Shown here one piece after another: positions 1 to 7,040 of a stretch of DNA of 11,256 nucleotides; within the stretch, counting starts at the first letter, position 1; each line of letters opens with the position of its first letter. The stretch comes from Beijerinckiaceae bacterium (lineage in GTDB: Bacteria > Pseudomonadota > Alphaproteobacteria > Rhizobiales > Beijerinckiaceae), in contig CANHAW010000029.1 in assembly GCA_947458675.1 (NCBI GenBank), positions 1-11,256 on the forward strand, written 5' to 3'. The notes under the pieces were generated by a model. That model was given only the letters and a program-made list of their open reading frames with translations. It made no database searches and had not been told where the DNA came from. Made by a program: the position numbers and the translations under genes.

Positions 1-24
1 ATTGCTTCGCTTCGCTCGCAATGA
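1..24. repeat. REP-like palindromic repeat, cut by window edge
   Basis: The sequence starts with ATTGCTTCGCTTCGCTCGC followed by AATGAC. The outer arms ATTGC and GCAAT are inverted around a core of two TTCGC units. Read on the other strand it is the GTCATTGCGAGCGAAGCGAAG type of short dispersed repeat that I know from intergenic regions of many proteobacterial genomes. It lies 8 bp beyond the stop of the L,D-transpeptidase gene, a typical place for such repeats. The left part is outside the window, so its full length cannot be given. Confidence 0.6.
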
Positions 25-32
25 CGGGGCTG

Positions 33-635
33 CTAGATCACCACGACCCGCGCGCCGACAGCTACGCGATTGTAAAGATCGACAACATCATTATTCATCA
101 TGCGAATGCAGCCTGATGAGACGGCCTGCCCGATGGTCCATGGTTCATTGGTTCCGTGAATGCGAAACAAAGTGTCTTTCTTGCCGCGATAGAGATAGAG
201 CGCGCGTGCGCCGAGCGGATTTTCGATGCCGCCTTGCATGAAGCGCGGCAGATCGGGGCGGCGCTTCAGCATTTCGCGTGGTGGTGTCCAGCTTGGCCAA
301 TGTGCTTTGCGTCCAACATGTGCACCGCCGCGCCATTGAAAGCCTTCGCGGCCGACGCCGATCTGATAGGCAATGGCGCGCCCCTCGCCAATCATCAGAT
401 AAAGGTAGCGACTGCGCGTATCCACCACCAATGTTCCCCGGCCGTAGGATGCCGGCGCTTCGACAAGTTGGCGGGTCGTCTGCGGATAGGCGCGCTGCGG
501 TGCATAAGCATTTTGGCCGCGCGGTTCGACATAAGCATCGTATGGAGAATATTGTTCGAACTGGGCCTGAGCGGACGAATATGTTCCAGCTGAAATCAGC
601 ATGGCCGCGAAAAGTTGCGGTAAGATGTTTTTCAT
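33..635 (-). CDS. L,D-transpeptidase (YkuD family), exported
   Basis: A 200-residue periplasmic enzyme expected to form 3-3 peptidoglycan cross-links or attach proteins to peptidoglycan. Residues 1-24 are a signal peptide (charged MKN, hydrophobic stretch, AQA then Q). Residues 25-62 are a Tyr/Pro/Gln-rich linker. The YkuD domain covers about residues 67-200 and carries the family signature: His160 in HGTN (160-163) and the nucleophile Cys176 in SSGCIRM (173-179), in a context typical of intact enzymes. The start is supported by an AGGGG stretch 7 bases upstream. It lies 103 bp downstream of the DUF459/SGNH gene on the same strand and could be its own transcript or the end of that operon. The window has no partner that tells whether it makes cross-links or anchors lipoprotein. 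Confidence 0.93.
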   Translation of the reverse strand: MKNILPQLFAAMLISAGTYSSAQAQFEQYSPYDAYVEPRGQNAYAPQRAYPQTTRQLVEAPASYGRGTLVVDTRSRYLYLMIGEGRAIAYQIGVGREGFQWRGGAHVGRKAHWPSWTPPREMLKRRPDLPRFMQGGIENPLGARALYLYRGKKDTLFRIHGTNEPWTIGQAVSSGCIRMMNNDVVDLYNRVAVGARVVVI

Positions 636-738
636 CGCACTTCCCCTTGTATGGCCAGAATGGAATTCAAATGCACGATGCGAACAGTCTCATCGCGTAT
701 CTTGTTCCATGGCTTTTTTGGGCGTGCGTTGCGAAAGC

Positions 739-1974
739 CTATTTGCGTGGCCAGGAGAAATCGTCGGCGCGACCTGGGCGTGGGTCTGGCGCATGGCCCT
801 GCACAAGTGTGCGCTCCTGGCGTGCAGCAGCCTCGCGATCTTGTGCCGGAGCAGGGCTTGTATGATCGAGCAATATGCCGCCTGCAGCGCGCGGCGGGTT
901 TGTGAGCACAATAACCGGGCCGACCTCGGGTTTTATTCGCGGTTGCGCAGGCGGCGGTTCAGGCGGCTTTTGTGGCGATTCCGGCGTCGGGGCGAGCGTT
1001 AGCGCCGCCGGCTCGGCAGCAGGCTGCATGGCTTCGAAAATACGGCGCATGTCGCGTTCAACGAAATGGGCGAGTTTGCGCGCTCCCGCCCGCGTGAAGT
1101 GAATTCCATCGCTGGCGCGCAGTCGCGCCATTTGTCCGTTCACATCGGGCCCGTAGGATGAAAATTGTCCGCGATCATCGGCAAAAGCTTCCCAGATATC
1201 GATGAAGCGCGCCCCCGTCTCTTCGGCTGCTTTCTTGAACAGCGCATTGAATTCCAGCATGTCGGCGGAGAGCCGCTCATAATTCATGATGGGCAGGCCA
1301 ACCCAGATGAGCGGAATATTGCGATCGCGAAAAATCCGCCCGATGGCTTTGGCCCGCGCGAGGTAAGCCTCTTTCCATTTCGGGCTGCGCTGGTCCAATA
1401 TGGCTCCGCCGTCGCGCAAAGATTGCCGGTCGTTCGACCCGATCAGAATGATCCCCAGATCGATTTTTTCCGATCCGGCTGCCATATCGCGTGCAGCTTT
1501 TTGCCAGTCGAAATAATCGTCCCGCACAAGGCCGCTATTGTCCTTCGCCCGAAGCAGGATGGAGATATTGGGACTTCCCGCAAAAGCCTCTGTCAGGCCT
1601 GCGCCAAGCCATTGGCCCAGATTGTCGCCGATCACGACGGCATTGGCCTTTATCTGCAGCGGTGCAGCGACCGGCGCCGACATGTCCTCAGGCTCGGTCG
1701 GCATTGGCGGAGCGGTTTCCATCAGGCTGTTTGAGCCACGTATGGGGGCTGCACGGCGAATGAGAAGCGTCGGTGTCTGACGAATGGCTGGTGCGCGATT
1801 GGCGCGCAATTTATCCTGCCGCTGCTTTTCAAGCATCCAATAGCCGTTTGCCGTGCTCTCATCGAACATCTGCGCGCTTGCGGGCTTGGCGTGAAGAGCG
1901 AAAATACAAAAGATGGCCGCCGCCAGTTTGAAATGGCGTTTGCTTGGCTTTTGCTCGCTCAGCATCTTGTGCAT
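739..1974 (-). CDS. DUF459-type SGNH hydrolase-like protein, exported
   Basis: A 411-residue protein with a signal peptide (residues 1-34, ending PASA before Q), a low-complexity Pro/Ala linker to about residue 108, an SGNH-fold domain at about 110-316 and a Pro/Ala-rich tail to the end. Three SGNH blocks are visible: GDN at 116-118 (block I), GSND at 179-182 (block III) and DGIH at 289-292 (Asp/His of block V). Block I has Asn118 where classical GDSL enzymes have the nucleophilic Ser, so esterase activity is doubtful. It follows the transglycosylase stop by 17 bases, suggesting one operon and a role in cell-wall metabolism, perhaps acetyl-group handling; that is inference. ATG at 1974 has no good Shine-Dalgarno; ATG at 1965 (three codons later) is an alternative start. 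Confidence 0.85.
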   Translation of the reverse strand: MHKMLSEQKPSKRHFKLAAAIFCIFALHAKPASAQMFDESTANGYWMLEKQRQDKLRANRAPAIRQTPTLLIRRAAPIRGSNSLMETAPPMPTEPEDMSAPVAAPLQIKANAVVIGDNLGQWLGAGLTEAFAGSPNISILLRAKDNSGLVRDDYFDWQKAARDMAAGSEKIDLGIILIGSNDRQSLRDGGAILDQRSPKWKEAYLARAKAIGRIFRDRNIPLIWVGLPIMNYERLSADMLEFNALFKKAAEETGARFIDIWEAFADDRGQFSSYGPDVNGQMARLRASDGIHFTRAGARKLAHFVERDMRRIFEAMQPAAEPAALTLAPTPESPQKPPEPPPAQPRIKPEVGPVIVLTNPPRAAGGILLDHTSPAPAQDREAAARQERTLVQGHAPDPRPGRADDFSWPRK

Positions 1975-1991
1975 TGTCGCATCATAGTGCC

Positions 1992-3293
1992 TCAGGGATG
2001 CATGCGCATCTTTTCCAAAAGCGGAACTGAGGCAAAGCCATCGGGTTCCAATCCGGCGCGGCGCTGAAACTGGCGGATCGCGCTTTGCGCTTTTTCGCCG
2101 ATCTTGCCGTCAAGCTCGCCGACGGGAAAGCCCAGGCGGACAAGATGCTTTTGCATTTCGAGCGATTGTTTTGGATCGAGCACGGGCGCGTCGACAGGCC
2201 ATTTTGCCTGCAGGCCAGCGCTGCCGGCAAGGCGATCTGAAAGCAGCGCCACACCGAAAGCATAGGCGCTCGATGTATTATAGCTCTTGATCACCTGGAA
2301 ATTGCGGGTGACGAGAAAAGCAGGGCCATTGCGTCCGGCAGGCAGAACGAGCGCGGCTTCGCCTGTGCGCGGCATGGTCTTCCCATCGGCGCGCGCGATC
2401 CCTGCTTTGCTCCATTGTTCGAAGCCGCGATATTCGGAAAGCTCGACATTGCGGAGCGAGAAGCCGCGCGGCAGGCGCACTTCATAGCCCCATGTCCAAT
2501 CGCGAATCCAGCCATTGGCAGCGAGATAATTGGCGGTGGAGGCCAAAGCATCGGGAATATTTGTCCAGATATTCTTATGGCCGTCGCCATCGAAATCGAT
2601 GGCATGCTGCATGAAGCTTGTCGGCATGAATTGGGTCTGCCCCATCGCGCCTGCCCATGAGCCCAGCATATTCTGCGGTTCGATATGGCGCTGCTCAAGG
2701 ATTTGAAGTGCGACAATCAGCTGTTCGCGGAAGAAGCCGCCGCGATGTCCAGCTGCGCCAAGCGTTGCCAGCGAACGAATGACATTCATTTTGCCGGAAA
2801 AGCCGCCGTAATTCGTTTCCATGCCCCAGACAGCCAGAACGATATAGCGATCGACGCCATATTTGGCTTCGATACGCGCCAGCAATGGCTGCAATTCATT
2901 CGCGCGTGCATTGCCGCGCTCAATGCGCGTGGGCGAAACGGCGCTGTCGATATAATGCCAGATCGGCTTTACGAATTCGGCTTGGCGGCCGATGATTTTC
3001 AGCACGCTTGGGTCGGGCGTCAGGCCTTTGAAAGCCGTGTCGAAGGTCGTGCGCGAAACGCCGGCCTTGCGTGCATCGGGCCACAGGCCGGTCACGAATG
3101 TACGGAATTGCGCATCGCTCACCGAAATGGTTTCGGCCCGCGCATTGGCATGGGCGGCGATCAGCATGCCGGTGCAAAACAGGCCGAAGAGCAGAAGCGT
3201 GCGCACGACCTGGCCGAGCGAACAGAATATGTCACGCCGGCCCAGCGGGCGCATGGGCGAGAGCGAGGTGCGGACCTTGCCAAAACGCATCAT
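1992..3293 (-). CDS. Lytic murein transglycosylase, MltB type, with peptidoglycan-binding domain
   Basis: A 433-residue enzyme that cleaves the MurNAc-GlcNAc bond of peptidoglycan with formation of 1,6-anhydro-MurNAc. The start at 3293 is chosen because GGAG lies 7 bases upstream; the frame stays open 145 codons further, but that part is antisense to galU. Residues about 28-48 are hydrophobic and ARA at 51-53 is a likely signal peptidase site; a downstream Met at residue 14 is an alternative start. The SLT_2 catalytic domain spans about 57-355, with Glu159 in the sequence AVWGMETNYGG as the presumed general acid/base and the family motif GAMGQTQFMP (215-224). A PG_binding_1 domain follows at about 375-430. 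There is no lipobox like that of E. coli MltB, so it is probably soluble or N-terminally anchored. It is the first gene of the minus-strand envelope block. Confidence 0.92.
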   Translation of the reverse strand: MMRFGKVRTSLSPMRPLGRRDIFCSLGQVVRTLLLFGLFCTGMLIAAHANARAETISVSDAQFRTFVTGLWPDARKAGVSRTTFDTAFKGLTPDPSVLKIIGRQAEFVKPIWHYIDSAVSPTRIERGNARANELQPLLARIEAKYGVDRYIVLAVWGMETNYGGFSGKMNVIRSLATLGAAGHRGGFFREQLIVALQILEQRHIEPQNMLGSWAGAMGQTQFMPTSFMQHAIDFDGDGHKNIWTNIPDALASTANYLAANGWIRDWTWGYEVRLPRGFSLRNVELSEYRGFEQWSKAGIARADGKTMPRTGEAALVLPAGRNGPAFLVTRNFQVIKSYNTSSAYAFGVALLSDRLAGSAGLQAKWPVDAPVLDPKQSLEMQKHLVRLGFPVGELDGKIGEKAQSAIRQFQRRAGLEPDGFASVPLLEKMRMHP

Positions 3294-3543
3294 CACGAAA
3301 CTCCGAACGCGCCGCAGGCGAGCGCCGCGATACAGCCGAAAGCCACGATTCTGTGGCCGTGAAGCGGGACCATAAAGGCCAGTCGTTTCCGAATTGTTTA
3401 CCACGATGCGATTTTTTGCCCCGGTCTGACGGCGCTGCACCCCGCCAAGGGGCGTCTGCCGGGACATGCTGCAGGGCCGCGCTTGCCTTTGGCGCGCCGG
3501 ACGTGCAGCTTGCGCGGCCTTACATTCTGCTTTGGAAGTCTCC

Positions 3544-4431
3544 ATGTCGAAACGCGTCCGCAAAGCTGTTTTCCCCGTTGCCGGTCTCGGCACCCGTGTT
3601 CTGCCCGCTACCAAGGCAGTGCCGAAGGAAATGCTCACCGTGGTCGACCGCCCCGTGCTGCAGCATGCCGTGGAAGAGGCGCGCGAGGCCGGTATCGAAC
3701 ATTTCGTTTTCGTCACCGGCCGCAACAAGGCGATGATCGAAGATCATTTCGACATGGCCTATGAGCTCGAAGACACGCTGCAGAAGCGTGGCAAGGTGAA
3801 AGAATATAGCGAGCTCATGGCCGACCTGCCGGCAGCAGGCGCAACATCCTTCACCCGTCAGCAGGCTCCTCTCGGGCTTGGCCATGCGGTCTGGTGCGCG
3901 CGCGACATTATCGGCGACGAGCCTTTTGCCGTGATTTTGCCGGACATGATCACTCTGCCTGGCGCACGCAAGACGCGCTGTCTTGCCCAATGCCTTGAGG
4001 CACACGAAAAACATGGCGGAAATATTATCGCCGTCGAGGAAGTGCCGCCGGAAGATACGCATATGTATGGCGTCGTTTCCGTTGCGCAGGATTTCGGCCA
4101 GACATTCGAGATTGGCGGCATGGTCGAAAAGCCGGCCAAAGGCACAGCTCCGTCAAATCTGATCATTTCCGGCCGCTATGTCCTCGAGCCGGAAATTTTC
4201 AAAATTCTCGAGACAATCGAGAAGGGTGCGGGCGGCGAGATCCAGCTGACCGACGGCATGAAAAAACTGTCCGAGAGCCAAAAATTCTTCGGCGTCCGTT
4301 TTGACGGGCGCACCTGCGACACGGGCTCCAAACTCGGCTTCCTCATGGCCAATGTTCATTTCGCCATGGAGCGGTCCGATCTCGGGCCGGCCTTCAAGGC
4401 CGAGTTGAAGAAAATTCTGGCCGGTCTTTGA
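3544..4431 (+). CDS. galU: UTP-glucose-1-phosphate uridylyltransferase
   Basis: A 295-residue cytoplasmic enzyme making UDP-glucose from UTP and glucose-1-phosphate, the glucosyl donor for surface polysaccharides. The nucleotide-binding signature [11 protein letters not shown] is at residues 14-24, [10 protein letters not shown] at 107-116, the LPD metal-site region near 132-134, VEKP at 194-197 and GEIQLTD at 231-237; the length matches bacterial GalU. The start at 3544 opens directly into the conserved KAVFPVAG strand and has GGAAG 5 bases upstream; the frame extends upstream to 3466 without conserved sequence. kdsD/kpsF follows after 57 bp on the same strand, consistent with co-transcription for envelope sugar precursors. 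Confidence 0.96.
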   Translation: MSKRVRKAVFPVAGLGTRVLPATKAVPKEMLTVVDRPVLQHAVEEAREAGIEHFVFVTGRNKAMIEDHFDMAYELEDTLQKRGKVKEYSELMADLPAAGATSFTRQQAPLGLGHAVWCARDIIGDEPFAVILPDMITLPGARKTRCLAQCLEAHEKHGGNIIAVEEVPPEDTHMYGVVSVAQDFGQTFEIGGMVEKPAKGTAPSNLIISGRYVLEPEIFKILETIEKGAGGEIQLTDGMKKLSESQKFFGVRFDGRTCDTGSKLGFLMANVHFAMERSDLGPAFKAELKKILAGL

Positions 4432-4488
4432 GGCGCGTAACCCCCACCTGCGGCTGACAAGCGCGGGGGCGGCTGATATGAGGGGCGC

Positions 4489-5487
4489 ATGACAAGCTCA
4501 AGCGCAGATCCCCGGCCTGCCTTTCAGGCCAAGGCCTCGGCCCTCCGGACGCTCGAACTCGAACGCGCCGGCATTGCCGCCATCGAGGCTGCTCTCGCCA
4601 ATGGGCTTGGCGACCTGTTCGCCCGCGCCGTCGAATTGATCCTGTCCGCCCCCGGTCGCGTCATCGTCACCGGCATGGGCAAATCGGGTCATATCGGCCG
4701 CAAGATCACAGCCACTCTGGCCTCCACCGGGCAGCCCGCCTATTTCGTCCACCCCGGTGAGGCGAGCCATGGCGACCTCGGCATGATCCAGGCCGGCGAC
4801 GTCATTCTGGCCCTCTCTTGGTCAGGCGAGACCACGGAACTGGCCGATATTATCACTTACTCGCGCCGCTTCAGGATCGGTCTTGTCGCCATTACCTCCA
4901 ATGGCGAGAGCGCGCTCGGGTCTGAGGCCGACGTCTGTCTGGCTCTGCCAAAATCCGAAGAGGCCTGCCCGAACGGGCTTGCGCCGACGACATCGACAAC
5001 GATGCAGCTGGTGCTGGGCGATGCGCTTGCCATTGCATTGCTCGAAGCCAAGGGATTTACGGCGCAGGATTTCCGCGTCTTTCATCCCGGCGGCAAACTC
5101 GGCGCCAAACTCACCTTCGTGCGCGACATCATGCATCGCGATGAGCGCATTCCGCGCGTCAGGCTCGGCGCAACCATGGGTGAGGCCGTCGTTGAAATTT
5201 CGGCCAAGGGTTTTGGCTGTGTCGGCGTGGTGGATGAGAGCGGTCAGCTGGCCGGCATTGTCACGGACGGCGATTTACGCCGTCATATGCGTTCCGATCT
5301 CATGGCCGCGAAGGTGGATGATGTGATGACGCGCCTGCCCCGCACCGTGACGCCTGAGATGCTTGGCGTCGAGGCGCTGGAGGCGCTCAACAGTCGCAAG
5401 ATTTCCGCCATGCTGGTCGTCGATCCGCAAAACCGCCCCTGCGGAATCGTGCATTTGCACGATCTCTTGCGCTTGGGCGTCGCCTGA
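4489..5487 (+). CDS. kdsD: Arabinose-5-phosphate isomerase, KpsF/GutQ family (SIS + two CBS)
   Basis: A 332-residue enzyme interconverting D-ribulose-5-phosphate and D-arabinose-5-phosphate, the first step toward Kdo of lipopolysaccharide. The N-terminal SIS domain (about 40-190) shows TGMGKSGHIG (61-70), FVHPGEASHGDLGM (86-99), LSWSGET (109-115) and TTSTTMQLVLGDALA (167-181). FHPGGKLG at 198-205 links to two CBS domains at about 213-270 and 277-330. The ATG has AGGGG closely upstream. KpsF, KdsD and GutQ paralogues cannot be told apart by sequence; the symbol is given because the neighbouring galU and the absence of sorbitol or capsule genes favour the biosynthetic role. Its stop is only 3 bp from the stop of the convergent NfeD gene, leaving no room for a terminator between them. 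Confidence 0.93.
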   Translation: MTSSSADPRPAFQAKASALRTLELERAGIAAIEAALANGLGDLFARAVELILSAPGRVIVTGMGKSGHIGRKITATLASTGQPAYFVHPGEASHGDLGMIQAGDVILALSWSGETTELADIITYSRRFRIGLVAITSNGESALGSEADVCLALPKSEEACPNGLAPTTSTTMQLVLGDALAIALLEAKGFTAQDFRVFHPGGKLGAKLTFVRDIMHRDERIPRVRLGATMGEAVVEISAKGFGCVGVVDESGQLAGIVTDGDLRRHMRSDLMAAKVDDVMTRLPRTVTPEMLGVEALEALNSRKISAMLVVDPQNRPCGIVHLHDLLRLGVA

Positions 5488-5490
5488 CTT

Positions 5491-5931
5491 TCAGACCTTT
5501 TCGACCTGCAAGATTGTGCCGTCCTGCGACAGGCCGGTGATTTTCACATGCGTTCCTGCGGGCAGTTCGCTCCCTGTTACGCGCCAGACCGTGTCATCGA
5601 TCTGCGCAAGGCCGATGCCGTTTTCAATGGCCGATTGCAGTCGCGTTTCGCGCCCGAGCAGCGCATCCGCCCGCCGGTTCAGAAAAGGCGCATCGCTCGC
5701 CACATCGCGCTCGCCATAGACCTTGCGGCCGATCAGGACAGAGACGGCCATGAAGACGCAAAAGCTCACCATCAGCCATTCGATGCTGAGCGGTGTTGCA
5801 AGCAGCAGCAGCGCATTGGCGAAGGCTGCAATGCCGACCCAGAGCAGAAATATGCCTGGCGCAAGCGTTTCCAGCATGCACAGGACGAGGCCGGCGATGG
5901 CCCAGGTCCAGGGTGAGGTGAAAAAAGTCAC
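5491..5931 (-). CDS. NfeD family membrane protein (short form, YbbK-like)
   Basis: A 146-residue inner-membrane protein of the short NfeD class, without the N-terminal ClpP-like protease domain of long NfeD proteins. Three hydrophobic segments lie at about 7-25, 27-45 and 52-68, followed by a soluble OB-fold-like domain at about 88-146 (LLGRETRLQS onward, ending ILQVEKV). The start codon is GTG at 5931, overlapping the TGA stop of the upstream SPFH gene in a GTGA, so translation is probably coupled. Pairing of NfeD with a stomatin/SPFH protein is a widespread arrangement (qmcA-ybbK in E. coli); the OB domain is thought to bind or support the SPFH oligomer. The exact substrate or client is unknown. 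Confidence 0.9.
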   Translation of the reverse strand: MTFFTSPWTWAIAGLVLCMLETLAPGIFLLWVGIAAFANALLLLATPLSIEWLMVSFCVFMAVSVLIGRKVYGERDVASDAPFLNRRADALLGRETRLQSAIENGIGLAQIDDTVWRVTGSELPAGTHVKITGLSQDGTILQVEKV

Positions 5932-6911
5932 TCGCTGTCGCTCCTCTTCGTGCGCGATGGCGGCACGGCGCCGCGCGGCGAGGATGGATCATTGCCGAGC
6001 GCAGATTTTGCGAGTTCGGCAATGCCGCCGATTGTGCCGGCGAGGCCCGCCATATCCATCGGCATGATGAAAACTTTCTGGTTGGGCGCCCGCGCCAGCG
6101 TCTCGACGGCGCCGACATATTTTTCGGCGATAAAATAATTCAGCGCTGCAACATCGCCCTTGGCAATGGCTTCGCTGACCATTCCTGTCGCAGTGGCCTC
6201 TGCCTGCGCTTGTCTTTCGCGCGCCTCTGAATCGCGGAAGGCTGCTTCGCGCCGACCTTCTGCATCCAGAACAAGTGCCTGTTTGCGGCCTTCGGCGCGC
6301 AGGATTTCTGCCTGGCGCTGGCCTTCGGCTTCCAGCACGGCGGCGCGCTTCTCGCGTTCGGCCATCATTTGGCGGGCCATGGAATCGATCATGTTTTTTG
6401 GCGGAACAATATCTTTGATCTCAACGCGATTGATCTTGATGCCCCATGGCGATGCGGCAGCATCGACAACGGCGAGAAGCTTGGTGTTGATTGCATCGCG
6501 ATGCGACAGCAATTCATCGAGATCCATCGAGCCCATGACGGTGCGGATATTCGTCATCAGCAGGTTGAGCAAAGCGCGATCGAGATCGGCGACCTCATAA
6601 GAGGCGCGCGCAGCATCGAGCACCTGAAAGAAAGCAACGCCATCCACTGTGACCGAGGCATTGTCGCGCGTGATCACTTCCTGCGAGGGAACATCGATCA
6701 CTTGCTCCATCATATTGACGCGCCGTCCGACACTGTCGATCCAGGGCACGATCACGCCAAGTCCCGGCGTCAGCGTCTTGTGGTAGCGACCGAACCGTTC
6801 GATGGTCATGGAAAAGCCCTGCGGCACCTGCCGTACGCCCATCAACAGCGTGACCAGAGCGAAGATGACGAGAACAGTGGCGAAAATTCCGAAGGCCGAG
6901 AACTCGAGCAT
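5928..6911 (-). CDS. SPFH/Band 7 membrane protein (stomatin, QmcA-like)
   Basis: A 327-residue membrane-anchored scaffold protein. One N-terminal transmembrane segment (about 5-25) is followed by the SPFH/Band 7 domain (about 26-170), beginning with the typical VRQVPQGFSMTIERFGRYH. A long Ala/Glu/Arg-rich helix that should form a coiled coil (about 178-245, with repeated AEG units such as LEAEGQRQAEILRAEGR) follows, then a variable tail. Such proteins form large ring oligomers in the inner membrane and are linked to membrane-protein quality control and lipid microdomains. The start at 6911 has GGAG 5 bases upstream; the frame extends 20 codons further without support. It is first in a two-gene operon with nfeD, divergent from the PldB-like gene with 129 bp between them. 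Confidence 0.93.
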   Translation of the reverse strand: MLEFSAFGIFATVLVIFALVTLLMGVRQVPQGFSMTIERFGRYHKTLTPGLGVIVPWIDSVGRRVNMMEQVIDVPSQEVITRDNASVTVDGVAFFQVLDAARASYEVADLDRALLNLLMTNIRTVMGSMDLDELLSHRDAINTKLLAVVDAAASPWGIKINRVEIKDIVPPKNMIDSMARQMMAEREKRAAVLEAEGQRQAEILRAEGRKQALVLDAEGRREAAFRDSEARERQAQAEATATGMVSEAIAKGDVAALNYFIAEKYVGAVETLARAPNQKVFIMPMDMAGLAGTIGGIAELAKSALGNDPSSPRGAVPPSRTKRSDSE

Positions 6912-6924
6912 GATGTCTCCACGC

Positions 6925-7006
6925 GATTCGTTGACTGCCGTCAGATTGGCGCAGGCCCGAGCCAGCGCCAAGCGCCGTTTGGCGCAGGCGGGCTTTTCTT
7001 TGGCGC
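6925..7006. promoter_or_regulatory. Cluster of four TTGGCGC motifs in a divergent promoter region
   Basis: The 129-bp gap between the SPFH and PldB-like genes contains TTGGCGC at 6946-6952, 6979-6985 and 7000-7006 on the plus strand and its inverse GCGCCAA at 6965-6971. The first and second plus-strand copies share the longer TTGGCGCAGGC. The copy at 6965 and that at 6979 form a perfect 7-bp inverted repeat with a 7-base spacer. Direct copies are 33 and 21 bp apart, near whole turns of the helix. A GATTC (GANTC, the CcrM methylation sequence in alphaproteobacteria) is at 6925-6929. This has the look of an operator cluster or a hairpin; no regulator is known to me for the motif. Confidence 0.4.
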
Positions 7007-7019
7007 TGCATCATTATAC
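6993..7019 (+). promoter_or_regulatory. Possible sigma-70 promoter of the PldB-like gene
   Basis: A good -10-like TATACT/TTATAC lies at 7014-7020, about 20 bp before the start codon, and CTTTTC at 6993-6998 is a weak -35 at 16 bp spacing. The predicted start of transcription would leave a very short leader carrying the AGGAG ribosome-binding site at 7031-7035. The -10 is convincing, the -35 is not. Confidence 0.35.
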
Positions 7020-7040
7020 TTCACTCTCTCAGGAGAGCTG

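Noticed and set aside
3294-3728. 145-codon upstream extension of the transglycosylase frame
   Set aside because: It is antisense to the start of galU, has no signal peptide or domain, and the good ribosome-binding site and export signal begin at 3293.
3071-3736. 221-residue plus-strand open frame
   Set aside because: Its sequence is Arg/Ala/Pro-rich noise overlapping the transglycosylase N-terminus and galU in another frame.
4441-4474. CCCCC/GGGGG inverted arms between galU and kdsD
   Set aside because: Only five outer pairs with a long loop and no T-run; not a credible terminator.
6369-7040. 224-codon upstream extension of the PldB-like frame
   Set aside because: It runs antisense through the well-supported SPFH gene and its protein is rich in His/Asp/Arg typical of shadow frames; AGGAG marks 7041 as the start.
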